From the NCBI GenBank assembly GCA_026874595.1, contig CM049314.1, positions 31,571,729 to 31,635,728 of the forward strand: a stretch of 64,000 nt of DNA, given 5' to 3'. The notes beneath the pieces were generated by a model, which was not told the DNA's origin, made no database searches, and was given only the letters and a program-made list of their open reading frames with translations. The first letter of the stretch is position 1; every line of letters begins with the position of its first letter. The position numbers were made by a program, and so were the translations under genes. Shown here one piece after another: positions 25,326 through 36,410 of this stretch. This DNA is from Sipunculus nudus (lineage: Eukaryota > Annelida > Sipuncula > Golfingiida > Sipunculidae).

Positions 25326-26075
25326 GTTCTGTGGCTTAAAATGGCCTAATAGAATGATACGTAGACCGTTGTGTATATTGCTAAGTGATGTACATAATAA
25401 TTTTGTGCAACATTTATACAAGAGCTGTAGATGAAATCAGCCGCATCTGATGCTTATCCAAAATTGTCTTAACGCTCATTTAGACCTCATTGCTCCGCAG
25501 ATATGTTTATAGGTTGTCACCCTTATCTTAAAAAAAAAAACCAGAAGTACCACTTCAAAATAGCTTCGATTCTTCCTGTCATTAACCGTGTATGCGCTCC
25601 GTGATAATTATCCAGTCTCTCTTTATTAATTACTTATGAAGCAAATCAAACAAAAAGATATCATGAATAAATATTTTATGAAAAAACATGTCTTCATATG
25701 AGATCTCTGAACCAAAAAAAAATTGGATATCAGCCAGCTCATGGATTTGTACATTATTTAGTAAACTCTTGCAAAAAATAACGTGATCAATATATATGTG
25801 TACACTCTATGCAACAGCGAAAACCTTGCAGTTGAAAAGAAAATAATCATATAATGAGTGCCTTTACCTCCGTTCACCTGTTTTGTTGTTGCTGTTTTGT
25901 TTAAATTCCCTCAATCTGGAAGCTTGGAAGGATTTCACCAATTAAGATCTGCAATAAAACTACCACTCCATGAGATCTCCACATTTGTAGCGGCTCACGT
26001 TTAGAAAGTCGTCTTTCCCTGGTATGATTTCTGTCCATTGAATCATGCAAACAGCTAAACTCTTTAAGGCCCTCG
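25326..26075. other. Non-coding stretch
   Basis: Nothing recognisable. Confidence 0.5.
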
Positions 26076-26088
26076 ATATATATATATA

Positions 26089-26138
<50 letters not shown>
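26076..26138. repeat. (AT)n microsatellite
   Basis: About 60 bp of AT with one TTT interruption. The following AATGGCCCATGATCAT resembles AATGGCTCATGGTCAT after the array ending at 27,068. Confidence 0.9.
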
Positions 26139-26140
<2 letters not shown>

Positions 26141-26869
26141 GGCCCATGATCATATTAGTGGGGAGAGGCCGGTGACCGATTGACGCAGTGATTTTTCACA
26201 GTTAACAATGCCTTTCTTTGTGCCAAGCCCGGACTTAATGAAAGGGATCATAGTCGAGATAAGTGAAACTGATAATCCGTGTCAATTAAATAAAGCCGTC
26301 ACGCTGTACTGGTTGCTTGTTGTTTATGCCAATTACGGCTCGCAGTTTGATCACAAGGGCCGACAAACCCCTTTTAATCTCAAACCATTCTTCGTGAAAG
26401 AAAACATGCTGAAACAAACTCATAAATCAAAGAAAGTTTATTTAACATCGAAAACTACGTGCACATCTATAAATACTTGGACTTAGCTAAGCTGCCATTA
26501 CAGCCTTTGCCTTTTGAGCATTTACATCGACATTGAGAATAACGCACGCCGCAAGAATAATACTGGAAAATTCAGTACCTGGACGTACTCCCAGGCGGTA
26601 GCTCACGTTGTCGCAGAAATAAAAGCTCATCCGTGCCATTGAAACTTCAAAGAAAGGTGTGCGAGTATAGGTAGACAAGTTTCAGCGCGGAAAGACACGA
26701 GTTGCGAATGTTCTGAAACGCCAAGCCAAATATATAGCCGCTTTCGAGGAAAATTCTGCCGGTGACAAAAGGCGGTTCTGCCCAAAAATAAGGGGCTGAA
26801 CCCCTCGGTATGGGAGTGCCCGTACAGCCTACATTCCGATCAGCGAACCTTTGATTCAGGAAAAGGCTC
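26139..26869. other. Unassigned stretch with two short frames
   Basis: A 92-codon plus frame (26,208-26,486) and a 63-codon minus frame (26,678-26,487) are open. Neither has a recognised motif, and neither is supported as a gene. If the terminus at 26,975 belongs to a transposon, this could be its interior. Confidence 0.3.
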
Positions 26870-26971
26870 TAAACTACGCAAGCGAGCAACGCTAACCTAC
26901 CTAATAAGGACACCTGGCTATTAGGGACAAAATATGTCAGTCCCTAAACTATCCGCATTAGTCAGGTTCTA

Positions 26972-26975
<4 letters not shown>
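26870..26975 (-). mobile_element. Pogo/Tigger-like transposon terminus
   Basis: On the minus strand this reads CAGTAGAACCTGACTAATGC, then a GTTTAGGGACTGACA-like block, TTTTGTCCCTAATAGCC, and AGGTGTCCTTATTAGGTAGG. The same order of blocks (CAGTGAAACCTGTCTAAAGC, AGGGACTCAATCATTTTG, AGGTGTCCTTATTAGGCAGG) occurs on the plus strand at 63,407. The end abuts an (AT)n array, compatible with TA target choice. Superfamily is inferred from the CAGTRRAACC end. Confidence 0.6.

Positions 26976-27068
<93 letters not shown>
26976..27068. repeat. (AT)n microsatellite
   Basis: About 93 bp of pure AT. Confidence 0.95.
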
Positions 27069-27070
<2 letters not shown>

Positions 27071-27203
27071 GGCTCATGGTCATACCATGTTAGTCTGTAG
27101 TCGAAGTGTAGGTAAAGAGATAAAGAGAAAGTGTGACGCCTTTTAGACAATTGTGTTAATCAACAAGTTCGTCTATGTAAAAGACGCTTCTGTTTATATA
27201 TAC

Positions 27204-27204
<1 letters not shown>

Positions 27205-27290
<86 letters not shown>

Positions 27291-27292
27291 AG
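27205..27292. repeat. (AT)n-(GT)n compound microsatellite
   Basis: AT dinucleotides pass into about 20 GT repeats within the left direct repeat. The right copy has a much shorter version near 31,036-31,068. Confidence 0.9.
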
Positions 27293-27855
27293 GGTGTGTG
27301 TGTGTGTGAATTTAATGATCATGAGCTTTTATATATATACATGTGTATGTGTGATCGTGAGCTATTCTATCAGATTTATTTCAAATATCATCAAATTGCT
27401 GCAATAATACTATTACTGTCACCAGGAGTACGGCATTCCTGGTTTCCAACATTTATACGCATGTAGATATAGATATATATGTATGTGTATGTGAGGGGGT
27501 GTGGATGTGTGTGTGTGTGTGAAGGCAAATGTCTTGGCTAGTCCGGGACACTCAGTCTATGCATTTAAAGTTTAAACAGTTGGGAAGGCCAAATGGGGTT
27601 ACGGTGTCGATGTTAAATTAATTCGGCAGTTTTGTCTTTGAAGTCATCTCGTGCATGGGGCCTGCATGATGGTGGTGCACAGCCATTGGATGTATAGAAA
27701 ATGATTAACATATCATCTGTTCAGTCTTTAGAGCTCCAATATCGGAAGGTGTATTTGGTTCCGTGTAATAGTCGGCAAAGGGAATCGATATTGAAATGTG
27801 GCGGATTAAGTCTTGCGGTCAGAAATCCAACCATTATTAATCGGATGCACGGTCC

Positions 27856-27858
<3 letters not shown>

Positions 27859-27916
<58 letters not shown>
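27859..27916. repeat. (AT)n microsatellite in left direct repeat
   Basis: Occupies the same place as the array at 31,604-31,664 in the right copy, so the array predates the duplication. Confidence 0.9.
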
Positions 27917-27925
<9 letters not shown>

Positions 27926-28489
27926 GGCAATGCTTCATGAATACTTTTACATGATTATTTGGTTCAATGCCCGATCGGTAGACTAACTGCAGTAAGGACC
28001 GAGGCACGCATATAAGCGAGCTCCGAATGATGACTTTAGATTCAAAGGGTGGCTTCAGACTAATTGCTTATTTACATCGGCGCCAGTGTGTTAACCTGGA
28101 GCCATTATAAAGGTTCAGTACAAAATTAAACTCTATCCATTGTCTCTGAAGCACGGGACAAAATGATCACTATTCATTTTTTGAGATAACTGGATATTCA
28201 AATAGAATTGGAATCTTACCACAGTACAGGAAACGTGTTATCTAACTATCTCATTAAACTGCACATTAAGTTATTTCAATTTTTATATATTATAATTCAC
28301 AAAGAATGATTGTTATCGTTTTCATCATATAAACCCTTGCCTTATATAGCATAGCCAAATTACGAAAATTACAAAAGGGTAATATAAATCAGCTGATAAA
28401 ATTTCAAACCGTTATGTTATTATTCAAAATTTTCAGTTGCGTCAATTTATCTTCAAGGGTGGGGGAGGGGGGGGGGGGTTGTGATTAGC

Positions 28490-29708
28490 AGGCGTTGGAG
28501 GGTAATCAAAGTCGTTTCTTTACAGTTAATATGAGCATCGGCTGCTTGTGGCAGGTCGTGTGCGAAACTAACATAACCCCAGTCATGACCATATACAAAC
28601 CCAGCGCCTTGTTTAGACGCATCGGTAAACACGGCGTGCTGCGCGGTGGGTCGCTTGATGAGGCAACTCCCGTTAAACGTCCTCGTTGGGGAGAGCCACC
28701 AAGCTATGTCCCGCTGGACAGTAGATGACAGCTTGGCCTTGTGGTGAGGCCGGCGCAAATTTTTCATACAATCTAGAATCTGCCTGAGGTAAGTTCTACC
28801 TCCCTTTACTATCTGGGAAGCCCAGTTGAGTTTGCCCGCTAACGACTGTATTTGCTTTAACGTTGCGCGCGATCTGACGGAAAAACTTCTAAGCTCTGCC
28901 TCAAACTCTTGCAGTTTATTCTCCGGCAAGGACAGAGTCATGGCACGGGAATCTATTTCGATGCCCAAAAAATCAAAGACTTTGGACGGGGCCATCTACC
29001 TTTTTCCAGTTGATGGAAAACCCGAGGCTTCGCAAAAGAACGATCAATGCGTTCATAGTTTGTAAACAGTGATCCTTAGATGGGGATACAATCAGGAAAT
29101 CGTCAAGGTATACGACAATATTATCATACCCTTTACGAGCCATCATTCGCCGAACTGCTTGCGTGAGTCTGTAAAAAATGTTCGGTGATAATTTACTGCC
29201 AAATGGTAGTCGAGTATCCAACATAAAGGTTTGATGATTTTCATGGGAAAAACGCCATCGTAATCCCAGGTATTGCCAGTTAGAGGGATGCACAGGGACC
29301 TGATTTTAAATCTATTTTTGCCATGAAAGCGCCTGGTGTAATTAATTTAGCCGCGTCGTCGACGGATTGATAACGTACTTTTTCGGGGGTAGTCGCGTAG
29401 TCATTTACTGCGTGACCGAAAGGACGACTACAGTTATGGATTAAACGGATATCCGACGAATCGCTTTTGTTGACCGCACCTAAGGCACTCGTTATGAACG
29501 GAATTTCAGAGGTAATGACATAACGGCCTTCGGCCAGTTCATCGCGAATTTGTTTTTCAACTTTGTCCGTATGCGCAATAACCGATTTGTAATTATTGAC
29601 TCTAATCGGTTTTACAGTTTCGGGAGGTTCTAATACCCGAAACCCATTTGTGATTCCCTCAACAAGGCACATTCTGTCAGGATCATGTTCCAATTCCGTG
29701 CACCACAC
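28490..29708 (-). pseudogene. DIRS/Ngaro-like reverse transcriptase-RNase H, broken
   Basis: Three minus-strand frames in sequence. Frame 1 (29,708-29,280) has IRLIHNCSRPFGHAVNDYA and GAFMAKIDLKS. A deletion of roughly 10 bases just after this point removes the expected AYRS of RT motif A and shifts frame. Frame 2 (about 29,290-28,985) has LPFGSKLSPNIF and the catalytic VVYLDDFLIVS (YLDD at about 29,094-29,113). A second frameshift near 28,985 leads to frame 3: VFDFLGIEID, LAGKLNWAS and the RNase H segment VFTDASKQGAGFVYG through HINCKE. The motifs match tyrosine-recombinase (DIRS/Ngaro) retroelements rather than standard gypsy or copia. RNase H ends prematurely where the left direct repeat begins. 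No tyrosine recombinase, methyltransferase or integrase is seen. The element would copy RNA into DNA; this copy cannot. Confidence 0.8.
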
Positions 29709-29743
29709 CCTTGCTTTAAGATCAGATGAAAGGTGTGGTGATT

Positions 29744-30758
29744 TTATGCTTGGGGGGTCTCGTGGCGGGTTTGGGGATGTGGCTGATTACAACCCGGTAC
29801 TAGACAAACGTGTCTGTATTTACAGTTCTCGAAGTTGCACTTATCGACGTTAAACAGTCGGCCAACGGGCTGTTCGTTCGCTCGAGTTTTACTTTTTTTT
29901 AGGCGGCCCCGATGGATTGATTTGTTTTAGTTTTAAGGTCAAAGTTGCGAGGTGAGGAGGCTCGTAACCCATTCAAATTCCATAGCGGACTGCTGGCATC
30001 GATATTCATTGTCATATTCTAGATGGTATGCCAACTGTACCCAGCGCTTGTGAGATCGGCGATATAAGCCGAATTCTCGACGTATTTCAGGATGGCTTCC
30101 CCAGTAATATCGCCCAACCAAATGCCCTCTGCTAGGATACGGTTATTAGCAGCCGCCCACTGCTGTGGGGAAATTGAATCCAATTTCGGTTTACTGGGAA
30201 TTGTGGGTTTTAATGACAAATTAAATTCTCCTGAATGGCCAACAATTTTTTTTCCGGAACTAGGGTTTGGGGATTCCTAGCCACATAATCTGGTATCAGA
30301 CGGGGTTTTGCCATAGACTCGCCTCTTGTATGTCGCTCTCTGCCCCGGTCGGAACCAAGACTTCCCAAGATGGCGTCCAGAGGGGACAGATTTCCCGCCA
30401 AATCGGTTGGACTCGTCAGCTCGGATTCTTTGACTTGTAGTTGTGTGGAGCCATTAGCCGTCCTGTCCTCTTGCTTGTCTGCTTTCTTCAGTCTATCGAT
30501 AGCCGCTAATAGCAGTTTGCGCTGGCCAAGGGATAAGTCGAACTCGCTCACGTCCTCTGTCGTCAGAAGTTTCAAAACTTCGACCTCGTGATAGTCTTGC
30601 TCAGTGAGGATGTCGACAGTTTTTGAGGAGAGTCGGGCCTCAGCTGACTACAAACCGAAGTCTGTTTCTTGTAACGTCTGTGGTGCATTCGTTTCTTTTT
30701 CCACAGGCTCAATAGAGTAGCCCTGCGAAGTGTGTCTCCGCGCATTTCTCCGTCCCAT
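29744..30758 (-). pseudogene. DIRS-like gag, broken
   Basis: The best start is ATG at 30,758, in frame with the following block although TAG interrupts at 30,650-30,648. TTEDVSEFDLSLGQRKLLL (about 30,565-30,510) looks like a SAM-type helical module. A one-base slip in an A-run near 30,245 leads to the core PTIPSKPKLDSISPQQW, and another shift near 30,040 leads to YDNEYRCQQSAMEFEW. The frame is disturbed again at an A-run near 29,895 before a zinc-binding motif FNVDKCNFENCKYRHVC with PGCNQPH (29,856-29,790; C-x4-C, H, C-x4-C, H), characteristic of DIRS-type gag C-termini. Stop at 29,746-29,744, just before the RT frame. Gag would package element RNA. At least three frame breaks and one nonsense codon make it non-functional. 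Confidence 0.7.
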
Positions 30759-30951
30759 TGTAACACATTGACACAAAGCAGAGCAATTAAAGGGCATGTG
30801 CGTTCAGCGCAGTTGTCGCCGATCAAGTGACCGTTGGCTAGCACACGCTGTGTAACGGAGATTTCTGGACCTGTCATGGTCCAGTGGGTTCACCCTGGAG
30901 CCGTCTAGCGGAGGTTACATTTACTAGGTTCCCTTGATCGGACACTAAATG
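30759..30951 (-). other. Leader between right repeat and gag
   Basis: About 190 bp. Immediately inside the repeat the minus strand reads TTTAGTGTCCGATCAAGGGA, which occupies the place of a primer-binding site in LTR elements. I could not match it to a tRNA 3' end. Confidence 0.4.
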
Positions 30952-31600
30952 TTAAGAGATAAAGAGAAAGAGTGACGCCTTTTAGACAATTGTGTTAATA
31001 AACAAGTTCGTGTATGTAAATGGCGCTTCTCTTTATATATATGTGTATATATATGTGTGTGTGTGTGTATTTAATGATCATGAGCTATTTTATATACATG
31101 TGTGTGTGTGTGATCGTGAGCTATTCTATCAGAATTCAAATATCATCATATTGCTGTAAAAATACTATTACGGTCACCAGGAGTACGGCATTCCTGGTTT
31201 CCAACATGTATACGCATGTAGATATAGATATAAATGTATGTATGTGTGAGGGGGTGTGGATGTGTGAAGGCAAATGTCTTGACTAGTCCGGGACACTCAA
31301 TCTATGCATTTACAGTTTAAATAGTTAGGAAGGCCAAATGGGGTTACGGTGTCGATGTTAAATTAATTAGGCAGTTTTTTCTTTGACGTCATCTCGTGCA
31401 TGCGGCTTGCAGGATGGTGGTGCACAGCCATTGGATGTACAGAAAACCATTAACATAACATCTATTCAGTCTTTAACGCTATAATATCGGAAGGTGTATT
31501 TGGTTCCGTGTAATAGTCGGCACAGGTAATCGACATTGAAATGCGGCGGAATAAGTCTTGCGGTCAGAAATCCAGCCATTATTAATCGGATGCACGGTCC

Positions 31601-31667
<67 letters not shown>

Positions 31668-32152
31668 GCAATGCTTCATGAATACTTTAAAATGATTATT
31701 TGGTTCAATGCCCTATCGGTAGACTAACTGAAGTAAGGGCCGAGGCACGCATATAAGCGAGCTCCGAATGATGACTTTAGATTCAAAGGGTGGCTTCAGA
31801 CTAATTGCCTATTAACATCGGCGCCAAGTTGTTAACCTGGAGCCATTATAAAGGTTCAGTACAAATTAAACCATTTACCCATTGTCTTTGAAGCAATTGC
31901 GATCTTACCACAGTACAGGAAACGTGTTATCCAACTATCTCATTAAACTGCACATTCAGTTATTTGTTATCGTTTTCATCATATAAACCCTTGCCATATG
32001 TATAGCATAGCCAAATTACGAATATTACAAAAGGGTAATATAAATCAGCGGATAAAATTTCAAACCGTTGTGTTATTATTCAAAATTTTCAGTTGCGTCA
32101 ATTTATCTTCAAGGGTGGGGTGGGGGGTGTGATTCGCAGGCGTTGAAGGGTA
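30952..32152 (-). repeat. Long direct repeat, right copy (LTR-like)
   Basis: Partner of 27,113-28,503, upstream of gag in the element's orientation. It carries the same landmarks in the same order, ending GCAGGCGTTGAAGGGTA at about 32,152. It lacks about 100 bp present in the left copy (between the CATTGTCTTTGAAGC and TTACCACAGTACAGG landmarks, and after GCACATTCAGTTATTTG). Scattered substitutions separate the copies, so insertion is old compared with the 243-bp duplication at 9.5 kb. Confidence 0.75.
31604..31664. repeat. (AT)n microsatellite in right direct repeat
   Basis: About 60 bp of AT, orthologous to the array at 27,859. Confidence 0.9.
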
Positions 32153-34067
32153 CTTGTTGTGACTTTTTTATATAAACACACACACACGCGTGTATAAATA
32201 TATATATATATATATAATGTGCATTTTACTGTCTTGAAACACATTTCGAATATTTAACAGTTAAGCATAAAATTAAAAAGGATAAAGTATCATGTTTCCA
32301 ATATAGGTTAATTCTGAATCAGGTTAATTTCATATTATTAAAATTCATTGTTAACTCAGAAATGAAACCAAAGTCAATAATTCTAATTATTAATATAATT
32401 CATTTTCAATTGATAAATGTTATTCTCTCAATTATAGGGTGATAGTAGAAAAAATCAGGGGGTGGGGGGATTTCATTGACCATCCCCGCTATATTGACAC
32501 CTCTGATTGTTCGACATTCCATTAATTCAAATTCTTGTTATAATGTACTCTCTTTATTATAGATGACTTCTCCTTGTAGTCTTCAAGGGAAATTTAGATC
32601 AATCAATCATTCAATCCATTTATCAACCTCTGGCAGCTTCCACATTTTGAACCACAGCCATGTTTATTTGTTGTTATTTACACAAACACAATTTTTTTAC
32701 TTGAAATCTGCATTCCAAGGCGTAGTGGGAAGCCCCCCCCCCCCTGCGGGAACCCCTCCCCCCTAGTGTTTGCATTCACTTATTCGGCTCATAACCCCAT
32801 GTTCATTCGTGCATAAATCACTTTACATTTGTGCCTATGCCATGACGACGTTACTAAATCCATTTGCCATATCCACACCAAAATCTGAACGTCCTTTCCC
32901 GAAATGCCCTGAAATTTTCAAGAGATTGAACAAGAGGGAACAAAGACACAAAGACACACGGATAGCAAAGGCCCTCAGAAAGCACAAACTAACGTCAAGG
33001 GATCAATTGATAATCATTTTCTTCTGGAATATTGTGCGCTGGATAATGTAACTTCACTTCACAGGGTCACATTTACCTCGCATTGCCTCCGTAGTGAATC
33101 ATATTACATTTTAAACTACGTATTAATTTTACATATATCATGTCAAATTAAATCCTTTTCCTGGTATCCCGGAGGTTCGGATTCGATAATTTAAACCTAA
33201 AAGCAGTTGATCTATGTACAACAAATTTTGTAACAAAGATGCCTTACTTTAATCAACTGACATCAAACAATGACAGAGTACCCAGGATAATGCCAAGTAT
33301 GCTTACAACCATCACTGCAATTAAACTATCATATTGCAAACAAATAAAGTCCAGATGAAAGGACTCAAAGAGACATCTTTTAGCAACGATCCGATGGTTC
33401 CAGAGAGGATTCCTCGTTCCCTATTAAGTAATGGTAACCAGAGACGGTAAAATGGACATAAAACCTTAGTTTTCAATATTAATCCATGTTATACATACTA
33501 ATAGTTCTCGGCTTTACTTCAGTTCATAGTTTCTTGTATCAGTTACACGAATATGTCGATACATGTGTAAAATGTTTGTCTTTAGTAATTGCCAGATGCA
33601 ACATCAGTATCTCATTTCTTGGCGAATAGTGTTTAATTTGGATTTCCTGTGCTATTGCCTAAGAGACATGATAAGAAAGCCTAATACTGTGATGGCACTG
33701 TGTTATCGAAAACTTGTGAATTAAAATATTGTGGTCGTTAAGTTCTAAGTAATGATGAAGAAAATGACCTTCGTTCAAAATAAAGGTTCTAGACTAGTGT
33801 CAGACTGTCTGCTCACGGGTGGATATGGTGTGCGGCCCTCATTACACAGTGGGCTTGGTTGCTGGTTCTCTGTTGGCTCTTGACTTGGCCCCGGTGCTTG
33901 GTGTTCTGAAGATAATCTTGGAAAGTATCTTGGATACCTTTGCGCTTGGCTTGGTTTGGTATCTAAAAATACATTACAAGACTTCACTTCCATTTTTCCG
34001 AACACTATTTGGAAGGTAAATACCTGGAAACTGACTTTCCTGACCTTTCGTCGTTGGTGAGGGAGCC
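32153..34067. other. Mostly non-coding stretch
   Basis: Contains a short (AT)n at about 32,197-32,216, poly-C tracts near 32,733-32,745, and a third copy of the CATTCACTTATTCGG motif at about 32,773. A 93-codon plus frame (32,770-33,051) and a Pro/Ser-rich 76-codon minus frame (34,005-33,775) are open without recognised domains. Confidence 0.35.
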
Positions 34068-34139
34068 TATATAGGCCCCGGCTTGCTGGAGCCCCGATTC
34101 CACTTTTCGTCAGTTTGTCGTTTGGTTATTAGCTGAAGT
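34068..34139 (+). promoter_or_regulatory. Candidate TATA promoter with splice donor
   Basis: CCTATATAGG holds a TATA box (34,068-34,073). About 44 bp downstream is TCAGTTT, an initiator-like match, and at about 34,137 is GAAGTAAGT, a possible 5' splice site. The TATA-to-initiator distance is longer than the usual 30 bp. No coding exon is found downstream, so this is weak. Confidence 0.2.
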
Positions 34140-34550
34140 AAGTTAGGATTCTTGAGTTGTGGCACTCGGATGAACAATGATTTAGGTGGTATGACTCTGT
34201 GAGAATTGATAGAGTATTTACCTGAAATGCGTTTGGATGTTATTTTATATACTTTAAAGTAATAAATCTATATTTCTTCTGGCTGAAGAACAAAAAAAAA
34301 CACACAAAGCGAATACTTATGTGAAAGAAGGAAACTCTTACAGAAAATGATGCAGCTCAGAGGAGGACAACACGTACTCAAAAGATGTCAACAAACCAAA
34401 GGAAAGGTGTAGCACCACATGTTGCATATGTGTGTAGCAACAATATTTAAAGTTTCCAGTGTCAGCAGTTAATAAACTGAACATTTACAGTTTTCATGCA
34501 ACAGTTGTTCCAATGTCCCGGCTTACATTCCCTGGGATTAAACAGAGAAC

Positions 34551-34880
34551 TCAGGAGTTAAGATCATATCAACAGGAAAGTCAGGAGCAGTTAAAATTTT
34601 TCTGCAAGATACACGGCCACTAAGTATGGAAAAAAGCAACTTTTTCTTCTGGGCATATATTGCTTATGTGTGTGGAGGTTGGAGTTTATTTAAACCGGAG
34701 ATGTAACCTATCGAATTGAAGGGTTAAGGTCATATTAACAGGAAAGCCAAGAGCAATTTAAATTTTCCTGCAAGACAGAGGGCCACTTAGAACGGAAAAA
34801 GATACCGTTCTTTCGGGCACATATTGCATATATGTGTGAAGGGTGGAGTTTCATTAAAACCGGAGAAGTAACCTTTTCAA
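34551..34880 (+). repeat. Diverged ~166-bp tandem duplication
   Basis: The unit 34,551-34,716 is followed by a similar unit 34,717-34,880. Shared anchors: AGTTAAGATCATATCAACAG versus GGTTAAGGTCATATTAACAG; GCAAGAYACACGGCCACT-like; CTTCTGGGCATATATTGC versus CTTTCGGGCACATATTGC; AAACCGGAGAWGTAACC. Non-coding. Confidence 0.8.
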
Positions 34881-35597
34881 GAAATTTGTTAGTGCACAAG
34901 GATTATGTGATGTATGGTGTTTGAGAACTACAGGGCATTTAAAGGGTAGAGAGACGCACCTTTGGCCTCCATCCGTGTTGTATATGGTTTACCTGTCTTT
35001 GTCCTTTTTCCCTCTTCACCATTAACTTCTTCGACATCCCCCTGGTTTGCGCCGTCACTGTTTTTATTTTTATTTTAAACAGAACTTAATTAATTGGTAA
35101 TGTGATACGCTGACAAATCACCAGGTGTGTCTCAGTTCCTAAATCATGTCTAAATAGAACGAATCCTTGACCTTTTCTGTCGTCTGAATGTAATTAATGA
35201 ATATTAAAGACATTCCGTGATTAAATGCATTATCGAGTTCTACAAGGTGGTTCCTGCCTTTTATCTTTTAAGGAAATTTCTGGCATAAGAAATTTACGCT
35301 CGTCAGTTCATTGAAAACGTTGCCAATTTAAGTTAATTAAGTTATTTTATGAATCAGGCCTAGATGAGTGGATCCCATTCGAGGACACTTCAAGCAAACA
35401 TAATTGTCCTTTCCTAAAAGCCATATACTCTAGAAGATTAATGAACTAAATTAATTACAGGATACTTTCGTCAAACTTAATATCGACTCTTTTTTTTGGG
35501 CACATTATACCGACCATTTAAACTACCAAAACAATCAATGGTAAACACTGATTTTTCCTAATTGCTTCGTCTGGTTTTAATACAAATACATGTATAT
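34881..35597. other. Non-coding stretch
   Basis: Nothing recognisable. Confidence 0.5.
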
Positions 35598-35982
35598 GGT
35601 GGAGGTAACAGCCTCCGTTGTCTTAATGCTGATTATCTGAGCCTCAAGCTAAGTATTTGAATCTGCACTATCATTTCGGATTGTGACTACTTGACAGGGC
35701 GTTATCACTCATTTCCTGTCACTTTAATGTATATCCTGATGTCATCCAGGCCCGGTGGTTACCGCACATGCAGATCCTGGGTGTGTAATCACCCCATGGC
35801 AGGTTAATAACACCGAGGAACCTCCCGAGGACCCACTCGTGTATGAGTGCTACGCGGCTCTGGCACATTGCCTTCCCGTCAAGCCGCTCACTCTGAGTTG
35901 GGCCCACTTACCCTAGGCTGAGATTTGAACTCACGACCTCCTGGCCTTTAGTCCTGTGCTCTACCAGTAAGCTACAGAAGGC

Positions 35983-35983
<1 letters not shown>
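35598..35983 (-). mobile_element. tRNA-derived SINE, family A, copy 1 (full length)
   Basis: On the minus strand the 5' end reads TAGCTTACTGGTAGAGCACA (box A region) and GTCGTGAGTTCAAATCTCAG (box B). A shared body follows (CGGTGTTATTAACCTGCCAT, ACACACCCAG-like), then a 3' tail (TGTCAAGTAGTC, GGAGGCTGTTACCTCCACC). About 385 bp. It matches 56,693-57,020 and 58,126-58,507. The 5' end abuts an (AT)n array. Confidence 0.8.

Positions 35984-36040
<57 letters not shown>
35984..36040. repeat. (AT)n microsatellite
   Basis: About 57 bp of AT between SINE family A copy 1 and repeat A copy 3. Confidence 0.95.
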
Positions 36041-36042
<2 letters not shown>

Positions 36043-36049
36043 TTCTGAA

Positions 36050-36410
36050 TAAGTGTTCAACACAGTGGACCGGGCGCGATCACAGGTGTCATCATAAGCA
36101 CAGCGCGTGGGGCCATGTGCATCGCGGAGCCACAACACGTGTCAATCAAGAGATGCCCTGATTTACTTGGCCCAAAATAAAATACATGTCCCGCTGGCCT
36201 TGTTATGTTCATTCACACATGGACAGTGTACCAACTCGCTGCTGAGCCAGAACAAGGTGTTACACAGCCGTATGTGAGGCACTGAGACTGTGTGCTTGGA
36301 TGGTTCTGCTGGGGAACCTTTGTATAGAGCAAAACAAAACTGAAACTGTGAAAGAATAGGCATATTATTGCGCCTGATTTTGTCCCTTTAAATGGTTACT
36401 TAAAACTCAA
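36050..36410 (+). repeat. Dispersed repeat family A, copy 3
   Basis: Contains GTGTTCAACACAGTGGACC, CACAGGTGTCATCATAAGCA, GCCTTGTTATG, ACAGCCGTATGTGAGGCACT, CTTGGATGGTTCTGCTGGGG and TTTTGTCCCTTTAAATGG. It is uninterrupted at the point where copy 2 carries its insertion, although it is diverged from copy 1 in the central part. Confidence 0.65.

Larger units (their letters stand above)
27113..28503 (-). repeat. Long direct repeat, left copy (LTR-like)
   Basis: Highly similar in order and orientation to 30,952-32,152. Landmarks: AGAGATAAAGAGAAAGWGTG, CGCCTTTTAGACAATTGTG, (AT)n/(GT)n, CACCAGGAGTACGGCATTCC, AATCGGATGCACGGTCCTCT, a second (AT)n, and a G-rich end with GCAGGCGTTGGAGGGTA. Relative to the right copy it has longer microsatellites plus extra segments near 28,150-28,215 and 28,270-28,310. 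It immediately adjoins the truncated RNase H frame. No coding capacity. No TG...CA ends and no target-site duplication were found, so it may not be a conventional LTR. Confidence 0.75.

Noticed and set aside
28495-28728. Plus-strand frame opposite the RNase H
   Set aside because: Antisense shadow of the RT-RNase H pseudogene.
34480-34900. CRISPR-like or regulatory array
   Set aside because: Only two long diverged units without short repeat/spacer structure, and the sequence is eukaryotic.
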